From NCBI RefSeq assembly GCF_047654785.1, contig NZ_JASGKQ010000003.1, forward strand, positions 124,001 to 188,000: DNA of 64,000 nucleotides, given 5' to 3'. The position numbers were made by a program, and so were the translations under genes. This document shows positions 56,673 through 64,000 of this stretch, one piece after another. Below the pieces are notes generated by a model, which saw only the letters and a program-made list of their open reading frames with translations, made no database searches and was not told where the DNA came from. Numbering within the stretch: the first letter of the stretch is position 1; each line of letters starts with the position of its first letter. This DNA is from Pelomonas sp047654785. GTDB taxonomy: Bacteria > Pseudomonadota > Gammaproteobacteria > Burkholderiales > Burkholderiaceae_C.

Positions 56673-57712
56673 GAGGCGAAGGCCGGGTCGAGGGTGTCGG
56701 GCGCGTTGCGCAGCGGCACCGTGGTTTCATAGGTGCGGTAGCGGTAGCGCTGCCAGTCGCTGCCGGCGGGGGTCAGGTCGGCCGCGCCGGCCCAGGACGG
56801 CGCACTGGCCGGCAGGTCGGCGCGTTCCGGGTAGGGGTTGCGCGCCACCAGCGCCACGCGCACGCCGACCACGCGCGCCACGTCGCAGTCCGTCGCCAGC
56901 GTGGCGTTGCCGGCGTAGCCGTCCACCAGGCCGTCGCGCGGCGTGCTGCTGTCGCGGGCGTACTCGGCGCGCAGGCCGACGACGTGGGCCGCCACCTCGG
57001 TCCAGTTCGCCTCGGCCAGGCTGGTGCAGCTCTGCGCCATCATGTCGCAGACGGTCAGCCGGCTGTCGCGCACCGCGTAGACCAGGAAGCGCGGCTGGCG
57101 GCCGAGGTTGAACAGCACGCCGTTGGCGGCGCCCGCGAGGCCGGTGGCCACGGTGACGTCGGTGGTGGTCGGCGGGGCGTTGACGCGGGTCAGCGTCAGC
57201 GCGCAGGTGGTGGCGCGCTGGGCCGGCGTGGCGATGACGCGGTCGCCCGGCTGGTAGGACAGCGAGCCCGGCACCACATAGGTGGCCGGCCCGCGCTGCT
57301 GCGCGATCAGCCCGCCCTCGGGCGAGCCCCAGCCGGCGCCGTAGGCGAGCATCAGCACGTCGGTGCCCGCGTCGCCGGCCGGGATGCCGGCGGGGTTGAT
57401 GGTGACGGGCGCCAGCGCCGCCACGCTGCCGCCGCTGCCGAGGTCGAGCTGGCACAGCAGCAGCCGCGGCGACATCAGCCCCTGCCCGGCCTGGCGCAGC
57501 TCGCGCTGCAGCATGCTCAGCGCGATGGCGCCGGTCATCTGCGCCTCGTCGGTGCCGGTGGTGGCGCGCCGCTGGCCCTCGGAGACGCGGAACACCTGCG
57601 TGACCACCAGCACCGCAGCCATCGCGACGACGATGCCGACCATCAGCTCCACCAGGCTGAAGCCGCGCTGGCGGCGGTGGCGGCGGGGAACGGGGCAGGG
57701 CGTCGCCATCAT
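56663..57712 (-). CDS. pilW: Type IV pilus minor pilin PilW
   Basis: A 349-residue minor pilin with leader and cleavage site QRG|FSLVELMVGIVVAMAAVLV, including Glu5. The globular domain has IALSMLQRELRQAGQGL, typical of PilW, and ends YRYRTYETTVPLRNAP. Several Cys residues could form disulfides. It overlaps pilV by four bases and pilX by ten. Minor pilins of this set prime pilus assembly with PilY1. Confidence 0.92.
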   Translation of the reverse strand: MMATPCPVPRRHRRQRGFSLVELMVGIVVAMAAVLVVTQVFRVSEGQRRATTGTDEAQMTGAIALSMLQRELRQAGQGLMSPRLLLCQLDLGSGGSVAALAPVTINPAGIPAGDAGTDVLMLAYGAGWGSPEGGLIAQQRGPATYVVPGSLSYQPGDRVIATPAQRATTCALTLTRVNAPPTTTDVTVATGLAGAANGVLFNLGRQPRFLVYAVRDSRLTVCDMMAQSCTSLAEANWTEVAAHVVGLRAEYARDSSTPRDGLVDGYAGNATLATDCDVARVVGVRVALVARNPYPERADLPASAPSWAGAADLTPAGSDWQRYRYRTYETTVPLRNAPDTLDPAFASCP

Positions 57713-58215
57713 CGGATCTCGTTGGTGAGCACGATGTTGTGCACCGGCTCGCTGGCGGGCGCGTTCGGCGCCTTCCAGCGGACGGTGATGCTGACCAGCG
57801 TGCTGGCGCTCAGGCCCGTGGCCGGGGTGGCCGCGCCGTTGACGATGGCCGGCAGCGGCTGGTTCTGCGTCAGTGTGACGATGGGCGGGTGGCCCGCCGC
57901 GCCGGGCAGCTGCGCCGCGACGCGGGCGCGCCAGGTGGTGTAGTCGGCGCCGTCGCGGTCGTCGGGTTCCTCGGTGCCGGCGCCCTGGAAGCGCGCCTGC
58001 AGGGTGGCGAAGCTGCGGCTGGCCAGGCGCATCTGGCCGAGCAGCTCGTTGGCCAGCAGCGTGGCGTCGGCGCGGTACTTGGTCTCGCCGGACTGCTTGG
58101 CGGCGCTGGCCTGCAGGCCGACCAGCCCGAGCACGCCCAGCGAGAAGATCAGCAGCGCGACGAGCACTTCCAGCAGCAGCACGCCGCGCTGGCCGGGGCG
58201 GGCGGGCGTGGTCAT
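57709..58215 (-). CDS. pilV: Type IV pilus minor pilin PilV
   Basis: A 168-residue minor pilin. The leader MTTPARPGQRG precedes VLLLEVLVALLIFSLGVLGLVGLQ, with Glu at position 5. The family continuation KYRADATLLANELLGQMR is present. It ends VSITVRWKAPN...NIVLTNEI. Start and stop overlap fimT and pilW by four bases. Confidence 0.92.
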   Translation of the reverse strand: MTTPARPGQRGVLLLEVLVALLIFSLGVLGLVGLQASAAKQSGETKYRADATLLANELLGQMRLASRSFATLQARFQGAGTEEPDDRDGADYTTWRARVAAQLPGAAGHPPIVTLTQNQPLPAIVNGAATPATGLSASTLVSITVRWKAPNAPASEPVHNIVLTNEIR

Positions 58216-58838
58216 GCGCAGGCCTGCGAGTCGCCCTCGGGGGCGCTGGGGTTGCACAGGCGCACCTGCCCGGCCGGCGAGACCAGGATGCGCAGGCAGG
58301 TGACCCCGCCGCCGTCGGCCACGCACTGGCGCTCGGCGCCGGCCGGGGCCACGTCGATGGCGACCGCCGCGGGAGCCGCCGCGCCGCCGGTGGGCGCCCG
58401 GCGGCCCAGGCCGTTGAAGACGATCTCGCTGGCGCCGGCCGCCACCTGCACCCGGCCGCCCGCCTCGGCCGCCGCGCGCACCTGCAGGATGCTGGGCGCC
58501 ACGGTGTCGCTGGGCGCCGTGCCGCACTGGCCGGCCACCGAGTCGCCTTCGCCCGCGTCCACCATGTCCACCACCCAGGCCAGGCCGGAGGTGCTGAGGG
58601 CGCAGCCGTCGTCCACCGAGGTGGTCAGCTGGAAGCGGACCTGGGTGTTGCGCGTGGTCGCCTCGCTGCGCGCGTACTGCAGGCCGGCCAGCAGGCTCTC
58701 GGCCGTCGCGCGCACGCGCGTGCCCGCGATCCAGGTCGAGAAGCTGGGCGCCGCCAGCGCCAGCAGCAGCGCCATGATGACCAGCACCACCAGGCTCTCG
58801 ACCAGGCCGATGCCGCGCTGGACGGAAGCGGTCAGCAC
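58212..58838 (-). CDS. fimT: Minor pilin FimT/GspH-like
   Basis: A 208-residue FimT-type minor pilin. The start is taken as the GTG at 58838, preceded by AAGGA seven bases upstream. It gives the short leader MLTASVQRG before IGLVESLVVLVIMALLLALA with Glu5; the next ATG would remove the prepilin site. Further features are the GspH-like RVRATAESLLAGLQYARSEATTRNTQVRF and a C-terminal VSPAGQVRLCN. The start lies inside pilE, overlapping it by seven bases. Confidence 0.85.
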   Translation of the reverse strand: MLTASVQRGIGLVESLVVLVIMALLLALAAPSFSTWIAGTRVRATAESLLAGLQYARSEATTRNTQVRFQLTTSVDDGCALSTSGLAWVVDMVDAGEGDSVAGQCGTAPSDTVAPSILQVRAAAEAGGRVQVAAGASEIVFNGLGRRAPTGGAAAPAAVAIDVAPAGAERQCVADGGGVTCLRILVSPAGQVRLCNPSAPEGDSQACA

Positions 58839-59275
58839 GTGCCGTCCTTCTTCGTCACCCAGCAGCTGCTGGAGCCGGTCCAGCCGGAGCCGGTGGGCAC
58901 CGTCGTCGCCTTGGCGCCGGACTGGGTGACCGTGTAGGAGAAGCCGCTCATCGCGTCCTTGCCGGTGGCGGTCAGCGTGAACGCGGTGGCGGTGGCGGTG
59001 TCGCCGCAGGAGAAGTCGAAGTACTTGCTCGCGCTCTGGTCGCGGGCGCAGGCGGGCGCGCCGGCGTAGGTGCGGTTGTCCTGGAAGAACTGCTCGATCT
59101 GCACCTGCCGGGTCGCCAGCTGCGAGGTCGCGTCCGGCACCCGGCTGCGCACCACGTAGTCGCGGTACTGCGGGACGGCGATCGCCGACAGGATGGCGAT
59201 GATGGCCACGGTGATCATCAGCTCGACCAGCGTGAAGCCCCGGGCGCGGGCGGAGGTGCGGAGGAGGAGGGGCAT
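58832..59275 (-). CDS. pilE: Type IV pilin PilE-like
   Basis: A 147-residue pilin. The leader MPLLLRTSARARG precedes FTLVELMITVAIIAILSAIAVPQYRDYVVRSRVPDA, the classic N-terminal alpha helix with Glu5. A family motif, QIEQFFQDNRTYAG, follows. Two pairs of cysteines (ACARD/FDFSCG and SSCWVTKKDGTC) include a likely C-terminal disulfide loop. It leads the pilE-fimT-pilVWX-pilY1 operon and resembles the minor PilE of such clusters more than a major PilA. Confidence 0.92.
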   Translation of the reverse strand: MPLLLRTSARARGFTLVELMITVAIIAILSAIAVPQYRDYVVRSRVPDATSQLATRQVQIEQFFQDNRTYAGAPACARDQSASKYFDFSCGDTATATAFTLTATGKDAMSGFSYTVTQSGAKATTVPTGSGWTGSSSCWVTKKDGTC

Positions 59276-59523
59276 GGCGGCGTCGGGCGGCGGGGGGGTG
59301 AAGGCTATTTTGGTAGCCGGCCCGGCGGCGGGGTGTGCCGCTTGTCGCGGTGCGGCAAACGCTGGTCGCGGCCGGCGCGCGAAGCGTGAACTCGGCCACG
59401 GTTCGCGGCCCAGCCGGCGGCGGTGGCGGGCGCGGCGCCGGGCCCGGCCGGGCCGTCTCGGTGTTTCCCCTATCATGGCGCCCTTTCGGCCACCCCTCCC
59501 GCCGCCGCCTCCGGCCCGCCTGC
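59276..59523. other. pilE/mlaF divergent intergenic region
   Basis: These 248 bases hold no convincing gene. TATCAT near 59470 could be a -10 box for mlaF but has no fitting -35. On the pilE side I looked for a sigma-54 site (TGGCAC-N5-TTGC), as for some pilin genes, and found only a partial GGCAC. Several G/C homopolymer runs (G7 near 59294) are present. Confidence 0.4.
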
Positions 59524-60336
59524 GTGACTCCCTTGGCAACCGCTCCCCTGATCGAACTGCGCGACGTCAGCGTCGGCTACGGCGACCGCGTCGTGCTGAG
59601 CGGCGTCAACCTGACGCTGCCGCGCGGCCAGGTGCTGGCGCTGGTCGGCACCTCCGGCGGCGGCAAGACCACCGTGCTGCGCCTGCTCGGCCGGCAGCTG
59701 CGCCCGCTCTCGGGCCAGGTGCTGTTCGACGGCCAGGACCTGGCGCCGCTGGACCGCGCCGGCCTGTACGCCGTGCGCCGCCGCATGGGCATGCTGTTCC
59801 AGTTCGGCGCGCTGTTCACCGACCTCAGCGTGTTCGAGAACGTCGCCTTCCCGCTGCGCGAGCACACCGACCTGCCGGAGTCCATGATCCGCGACCTGGT
59901 GCTGATGAAGCTCAACGCCGTCGGCCTGCGCGGCGCGCGCGACCTGCTGCCCAGCGAGATCTCCGGCGGCATGGCGCGCCGCGTGGCGCTGGCCCGCGCG
60001 ATCGCGCTGGACCCCGACCTGGTGCTGTACGACGAGCCCTTCGCGGGCCTGGACCCGATCTCGCTGGGCGTCGCCGCGCGGCTGATCCGCGACCTGAACG
60101 ACGCGCTCGGGCTGACCACGGTCGTCGTGTCGCACGACCTGCACGAGACCTTCGGCATCGCCGACCGGGTGGCCATGATCGCCAACGGCCGCGTGGTCGC
60201 GCAGGGCACGCCGGACGAGCTGCGCCACAGCGACGACCCGCTGGTGCGCCAGTTCGTCGGCGCCCAGCCGGACGGCCCGGTGCGCTTCCACCAGCCGGCC
60301 CGGCCGGTGGCCGAGGACTTCGGGGTGGCGCCATGA
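59524..60336 (+). CDS. mlaF: Phospholipid ABC transporter ATPase MlaF
   Basis: A 270-residue ATPase of the Mla system, which moves phospholipids between the membranes to keep the outer membrane asymmetric. Walker A is GTSGGGKTT at 42-50. FQFGALFTDLSVFENVAFPLRE is the MlaF/Ttg2A hallmark. The signature is ISGGMARRVALARA, and Walker B is LVLYDEPFAGLDP. The start is the GTG at 59524 (MTPLATAPLIELRDVSVGYG). The frame stays open upstream but without similarity. It overlaps mlaE by four bases. Confidence 0.94.
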   Translation: MTPLATAPLIELRDVSVGYGDRVVLSGVNLTLPRGQVLALVGTSGGGKTTVLRLLGRQLRPLSGQVLFDGQDLAPLDRAGLYAVRRRMGMLFQFGALFTDLSVFENVAFPLREHTDLPESMIRDLVLMKLNAVGLRGARDLLPSEISGGMARRVALARAIALDPDLVLYDEPFAGLDPISLGVAARLIRDLNDALGLTTVVVSHDLHETFGIADRVAMIANGRVVAQGTPDELRHSDDPLVRQFVGAQPDGPVRFHQPARPVAEDFGVAP

Positions 60337-61112
60337 TGGCCTTCGCCGCCCGCATCGGCGCCGGGGTGCGCCACAGGCTGGCCGACATCGGCGCGTCGGC
60401 GCGGCTGTTCTTCAGCCTGCTGGCGCGCTCGCCCCGGGCGCTGACGCGCTTCGTCCTCGTGCGCGAGCAGGTGTTCTACCTGGGCAACCGCTCGCTGTCG
60501 ATCATCGGCGTGTCCGGCCTGTTCGTCGGCTTCGTGCTGGCGCTGCAGGGCTATTACACGCTGCAGCGCTACGGCTCGTCCGAGGCCGTGGGCCTGCTGG
60601 TGGCGCTGAGCCTGGCGCGCGAGCTGGGGCCGGTGGTCACGGCGCTGCTGTTCGCGGGCCGGGCCGGCACCTCGCTGACGGCCGAGATCGGCCTGATGAA
60701 GGCCGGCGAGCAGCTGACGGCCATGGAGATGATGGCCGTGGACCCGGTGCAGCGCGTGCTGGCGCCGCGTTTCTGGGGCGGGCTGATCGCCATGCCCCTG
60801 CTCGCCGCGGTTTTTTCGGCGGTCGGCATCATCGGCGGCTGGCTGGTGGCGGTGCCGCTGCTGGGCATCGACGCCGGGGCGTTCTGGTCGCAGATGCAGG
60901 GCGGCGTGGACGTGTTCGCGGACGTCGGCAACGGCGTCGTCAAGAGCCTGGTGTTCGGCGTCACGGTCACCTTCGTGGCGCTGCTGCAGGGCTATGCCTG
61001 CAAGCCCACGCCGGAGGGCGTGTCCGCCGCCACCACGCGCACCGTCGTGCTGTCCTCCCTCGCCGTGCTGGCGCTGGACTTCATGCTGACGGCGATGATG
61101 TTTTCGATTTGA
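60333..61112 (+). CDS. mlaE: Phospholipid ABC transporter permease MlaE
   Basis: A 259-residue inner-membrane permease. VREQVFYLGNRSLSIIGVSGLFVGFVLALQGY is the MlaE opening. ALSLARELGPVVTALLFAGRAGTSLTAEIG is the diagnostic core. EQLTAMEMMAVDPVQRVLAPRFWGG and about five hydrophobic helices follow. The ATG within ATGA overlaps mlaF. The end FMLTAMMFSI is usual. Confidence 0.96.
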   Translation: MMAFAARIGAGVRHRLADIGASARLFFSLLARSPRALTRFVLVREQVFYLGNRSLSIIGVSGLFVGFVLALQGYYTLQRYGSSEAVGLLVALSLARELGPVVTALLFAGRAGTSLTAEIGLMKAGEQLTAMEMMAVDPVQRVLAPRFWGGLIAMPLLAAVFSAVGIIGGWLVAVPLLGIDAGAFWSQMQGGVDVFADVGNGVVKSLVFGVTVTFVALLQGYACKPTPEGVSAATTRTVVLSSLAVLALDFMLTAMMFSI

Positions 61113-61130
61113 TGGAGCCCCGGAGTACAC

Positions 61131-61610
61131 ATGCAAGCCTCTCGACATGACGCCTGGGTGGGCCTCTTCGTGCTGGTGGGCGGCGCGGCGCTGCTCTTCC
61201 TCGCGCTGAAGGCCGGGAACCTGCTCAGCCTCAATTTCGACGCCACCTACCAGGTGACGGCGCGCTTCGACAACATCGGCGGCCTGAAGCCGAGCGCGGC
61301 GGTGAAGAGCGCCGGCGTCGTCATCGGCCGGGTGCAGTCGATCAGCTTCGACGACAAGACCTTCCAGGCCAAGGTCGTCATCAACCTGCAGCAGGGCGCG
61401 CTGTTCCCCAAGGACAGCTCGGCCAAGATCCTGACCGCGGGCCTGCTGGGCGAGCAGTACATCGGCCTGGAGCCGGGCGCGGACGAGAAGAACCTCGCCG
61501 GCGGCGACGTCATCACCCAGACGCAGAGCGCCGTGGTGCTGGAGAACCTGATCGGCCAGTTCATCAACAGCAAGGCGTCCGACATGGGCAGCACCGGGGG
61601 CAAGCCTTGA
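61131..61610 (+). CDS. mlaD: Phospholipid-binding MCE-domain protein MlaD
   Basis: A 159-residue protein with one N-terminal membrane helix (WVGLFVLVGGAALLFLALKAG) and one MCE domain (YQVTARFDNIGGLKPSAAVKSAGVVIGRVQSI). It is expected to form a hexameric ring on MlaFE that holds lipid in the periplasm. LLGEQYIGLEPG and VLENLIGQFI complete the family pattern. It starts 18 bases after mlaE. Confidence 0.96.
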   Translation: MQASRHDAWVGLFVLVGGAALLFLALKAGNLLSLNFDATYQVTARFDNIGGLKPSAAVKSAGVVIGRVQSISFDDKTFQAKVVINLQQGALFPKDSSAKILTAGLLGEQYIGLEPGADEKNLAGGDVITQTQSAVVLENLIGQFINSKASDMGSTGGKP

Positions 61611-62446
61611 GCCGCGTGCTGCGCGCGCTGGCGCTGCTGGCGCTGGTGGCGGGCCTGGCGGGCTGCCAGACCGTCAAGGGCGTCGGCACGCGCATCGAGC
61701 GCGCGGTCGACAAGGTGATGGGCTCCAAGGGCCAGCGGCTGGACCCGTGGGAGAAGTGGAACCGCAAGGTCTTCGCCTTCAACGAGAAGCTCGACGAGAA
61801 CGTGCTCAAGCCCGTGGCCACCGCCTATTCGGAGCTGGTGCCGTCGCCGGTGCGCACCGGCATCGACAACTTCTTCGGCAACATCGGCGACGCGTGGTCG
61901 GCCGCCAACCTGCTGTTGCAGGGCCGCTTCAAGGCCGGCGTCGAGCAGGGCATGCGCTTCGCCGTGAACTCCACGCTGGGCCTGGCTGGCGTGCTGGACA
62001 TCGCCACCGAGGCCGGGCTGGAGAAGAACAGCCAGGACTTCGGCAAGACGCTGGGCAAGTGGGGCATGGGCACCGGCGCCTATGTCGTCTGGCCGGTGTT
62101 CGGCCCGTCGTCGGTGCGCGACTCGCTGGCGCTGCCGGTGGACTGGCAGGCCTCGCCGGCCGTCGTCTTCGACGGCGGTGAGAAGAAGGTCGCCATCACG
62201 GCGCTGAACGCCATCAACACGCGCGCCAACTTCCTGCGCGCCGGCGAGATGCTGGAAGGCATCGCGCTGGACAAATACACTTTTTACCGGGACGCCTACC
62301 TGCAGCGCCGCGGCAGCTTCGACGATGATGACGACGAGATCGAGGTGCTGGGCCTGGACGGCGGCGGCACGGCCCCGGCCGCCGCGCCGGCCTCTGCCGC
62401 TGCCCCCGGCCAAGCCGCCGCCCCCGCGTCCGCCGCCTCGCGGTGA
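61607..62446 (+). CDS. mlaA: Outer-membrane lipoprotein MlaA (VacJ)
   Basis: A 279-residue lipoprotein with lipobox LAGC at Cys20. The family core is DPWEKWNRKVFAFNEKLDENVLKPVATAY, RTGIDNFFGNIGD, FAVNSTLGLAGVLDIATEAG, and GVGTGAY-like GMGTGAYVVWPVFGPSSVRDS. MlaA removes mislocalised phospholipids from the outer leaflet. The start is the TTG in TTGA, overlapping mlaD by four bases; a GTG three codons on is an alternative. The acidic stretch DDDDDE and Ala/Pro tail are extra. Its position inside the mla operon differs from E. coli, where mlaA is elsewhere. Confidence 0.95.
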   Translation: MSRVLRALALLALVAGLAGCQTVKGVGTRIERAVDKVMGSKGQRLDPWEKWNRKVFAFNEKLDENVLKPVATAYSELVPSPVRTGIDNFFGNIGDAWSAANLLLQGRFKAGVEQGMRFAVNSTLGLAGVLDIATEAGLEKNSQDFGKTLGKWGMGTGAYVVWPVFGPSSVRDSLALPVDWQASPAVVFDGGEKKVAITALNAINTRANFLRAGEMLEGIALDKYTFYRDAYLQRRGSFDDDDDEIEVLGLDGGGTAPAAAPASAAAPGQAAAPASAASR

Positions 62447-62503
62447 ACCAAAACCGGGGCTGGCGCGTTGAGTGCCGGTCCCTGTTCCTCAGAAAGCGAC
62501 ACC

Positions 62504-63142
62504 ATGACCCTGCTGACCTCCCTGCGCCGCCTGCTGGCGGTGACCACCCTCGGCCTGGGCCTCGTACACGGCGCCCAGGCGGCCACGGCCGCCGCCCCGG
62601 ACCAGCTGATCCGCGAGCTGTCCGTCGAAGTCCTGAACACGGTCAAGTCCGACAAGGACATCCAGGCCGGCAACATCGCCAAGATCATCGCCCTGGTGGA
62701 TGCCAAGGTGATGCCGCACATCAACTTCCAGCGCATGACGGCGTCCGCCGTCGGCCGCTTCTGGCGCCAGGCCACGCCGGAGCAGCAGCAGAAGCTGCAG
62801 GCCGAGTTCAAGACCCTGCTGGTGCGCACCTATGCCGGCGCGCTGACGCAGGTGAAGGACCAGACCATCGGCCTGCGGCCGCTGCGCGCGCAGCCGACCG
62901 ACACCGAGGTCGTCGTGCGCACCGAGATCCGCGGCAAGGGCGACCCCATCCAGCTCGACTACCGGCTCGAGAAGGCCGGCGAGGCGTGGAAGATCTACGA
63001 CGTCAACGTGCTCGGCATCTGGCTGGCGGACCAGTACCGCAACAGCTTCGCGCAGGAGATCGGCGCCAACGGCATCGACGGCCTGATCAAGAGCCTGGCC
63101 GACAAGAACGCCAAGGCCGGCGCGCCGGCCGCCAAGGGCTGA
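62504..63142 (+). CDS. mlaC: Periplasmic phospholipid carrier MlaC
   Basis: A 212-residue periplasmic carrier shuttling phospholipid between MlaA and MlaD. The signal peptide is LLAVTTLGLGLVHGAQA. The Ttg2D/MlaC fold signature follows: VDAKVMPHINFQRMTASAVGRFWRQATPEQQQKLQAEFKTLLVRTYA, then EAWKIYDVNVLGIWLADQYRNSF. The ATG at 62504 was chosen over an earlier in-frame GTG at 62468 because it gives a compact signal peptide. Confidence 0.96.
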   Translation: MTLLTSLRRLLAVTTLGLGLVHGAQAATAAAPDQLIRELSVEVLNTVKSDKDIQAGNIAKIIALVDAKVMPHINFQRMTASAVGRFWRQATPEQQQKLQAEFKTLLVRTYAGALTQVKDQTIGLRPLRAQPTDTEVVVRTEIRGKGDPIQLDYRLEKAGEAWKIYDVNVLGIWLADQYRNSFAQEIGANGIDGLIKSLADKNAKAGAPAAKG

Positions 63143-63146
63143 CACC

Positions 63147-63464
63147 TTGAACAGCGGCCTGAAGCTGCCCGCGCGGCTGCGCCTGGACGGCGCCCGCGCC
63201 GCCTGGGCGCAGATGTCGCCCGCGCTGCGCGCCGAGGCCGCGCAGGTGCTGGCCGCGGCCGGCCGCGAGGTGCGGCTGTCGGCCGCCGGGCTGACGGATT
63301 TCGACTCGTCGGCGCTGAGCCTGCTGCTGTCCGCGTCGCGGCAGTGCCTGGAGCAGGGTGCCACGCTCAAGCTGCTGGACGCGCCCGAGAAGCTGCGCGA
63401 GCTGGCGCGCGTCTACGGCGTCGCGGAACTGCTGTGGCCGCCGCAGCCCGCCGTGGCGGCCTGA
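63147..63464 (+). CDS. mlaB: STAS-domain protein MlaB
   Basis: A 105-residue STAS-domain protein. LRLDGARAAWAQ and the helix motif LTDFDSSALSLLLSASRQCLEQG contain the conserved Asp-Ser-Ser of STAS domains. LLDAPEKLRELARVYGVAELL is the typical end. In E. coli MlaB binds MlaF and is needed for transporter activity. The start is a TTG four bases after mlaC, with AAGGG upstream within mlaC. It closes the operon and converges with the RpiR gene. Confidence 0.88.
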   Translation: MNSGLKLPARLRLDGARAAWAQMSPALRAEAAQVLAAAGREVRLSAAGLTDFDSSALSLLLSASRQCLEQGATLKLLDAPEKLRELARVYGVAELLWPPQPAVAA

Positions 63465-63472
63465 TCCGCTGA

Positions 63473-64000
63473 TCAGCCGGCGTAGCGCTTGGCGCGCAGG
63501 TTCTTCTTGATCTCCTGCAGCGCCGGCCGCAGGTGCGGGCCCAGCTTCAGCGCCACGCCGGTGGTCAGGATGTCCACCGCGATCAGGTGCAGCAGCCGCG
63601 ACACCATGGGGCTGTAGCGGTCGTAGTCTTCCGGGTGGTCCACCGCCAGCAGGATCTGCGCGGGGCCCAGCGCCAGCTGCGCCAGCGGCGAGGCGCTGGC
63701 CGTGATGATGATGATGGTCGCGCCCTTCTTGCGCGCGATCTCGGCGGCGTCCAGCAGGTCGCGGCTGCGGCCGGAGTTGCTGATGATGACGGCGCAGTCG
63801 CCCGGCTGCAGCATGGTGGCGCTCATCAGCTGCACATGGCCGTCGCTGGTGGCGACGGTGTTGACGCCCAGGCGGAAGAACTTGTGCTGCGCGTCCTGCG
63901 CGACGATGCCGGAGTTGCCGACGCCGTAGAACTCGATGCGCCGGCCGTGGCGGGCCGCGTCGGCCAGCGCGTCGATGGCGCGCTCGAAGGCGTGGCCGGC
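63473..64000 (-). CDS. RpiR/HexR-type transcriptional regulator, SIS domain (5' part missing)
   Basis: The last 175 codons of a regulator whose start lies beyond the right edge; the DNA-binding N-terminal HTH is not visible. The SIS sugar-phosphate-binding domain is clear: RIEFYGVGNSGIVAQDAQHKFFRLG, then DCAVIISNSGRSRDLLDAAEIARKKGATIIIIT and HLIAVDILTTGVAL. The pattern is that of RpiR-family regulators, which respond to sugar phosphates such as 2-keto-3-deoxy-6-phosphogluconate in HexR. It does not belong functionally to the mla operon, with which it converges. Confidence 0.88.
   Translation of the reverse strand, partial: AGHAFERAIDALADAARHGRRIEFYGVGNSGIVAQDAQHKFFRLGVNTVATSDGHVQLMSATMLQPGDCAVIISNSGRSRDLLDAAEIARKKGATIIIITASASPLAQLALGPAQILLAVDHPEDYDRYSPMVSRLLHLIAVDILTTGVALKLGPHLRPALQEIKKNLRAKRYAG

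Noticed and set aside
59276..59375. A sigma-54 promoter for pilE
   Set aside because: Only a partial GGCAC element is present, with no TTGC at the required spacing.

Overview
The window is very GC-rich and densely coded. Its families and gene order are those of a betaproteobacterium in the Burkholderiales, probably the Rubrivivax/Leptothrix/Roseateles side. The strongest evidence is the neighbourhood lptM | cyaY, mrcA | pilMNOPQ, aroK, aroB, dgt, gltBD, mlaFEDACB, plus two Burkholderiales-type trimeric porins. That placement is inference from family resemblance and synteny; no rRNA or marker search was possible. I see no rRNA, tRNA, CRISPR array or prophage.

Layout. 1-4390: a partial TehA/SLAC1-type transporter, a TonB-dependent receptor and a pirin gene broken by a 1-bp frameshift. 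4410-8733: a bacterial tricorn-type S41 protease and a cytosolic 5'-nucleotidase. 8859-19923: a nearly complete type II secretion (T2SS) locus, gspG-H-I-J-K-L-M-N-D-E-F on the minus strand, with gspC divergent. 19931-24015: a divergent CobT-like protein, ilvA with a structured leader, an OsmC protein and coq7. 24212-26481: two porins, each followed by a rho-independent terminator. 26585-30553: a DppBCDF-type peptide ABC transporter without a binding-protein gene. 30554-33456: lptM, cyaY and mrcA. 33740-42747: pilMNOPQ, an Ig-repeat lipoprotein, aroK and aroB. 42747-51047: dgt, a REP-associated transposase between imperfect inverted repeats, and gltBD. 51063-59275: a minus-strand pilE-fimT-pilV-pilW-pilX-pilY1 operon ending in a TonB-C-like gene. 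59524-63464: the mla phospholipid-transport operon with mlaA inside it. 63473-64000: the 3' part of an RpiR-family regulator.

Envelope machinery dominates. There are two related nanomachines (T2SS and type IV pilus), cell-wall synthesis (PBP1A), outer-membrane lipid asymmetry (Mla), OM channels (porins, TonB receptor), LPS-translocon maturation (LptM) and peptide import. Many genes overlap by 1-4 bases (ATGA, GTGA, TTGA, TGATG), so translational coupling is likely within the gsp, pil, dpp, mla and pilE-pilY1 operons.

The unusual parts are accessory genes set into an otherwise conserved order: the pilE-pilY1 operon between gltD and mlaF, its TonB-like last gene, the Ig-like lipoprotein between pilQ and aroK, the mobile transposase between dgt and gltB, and the CobT-like protein that lacks the usual active-site motifs.
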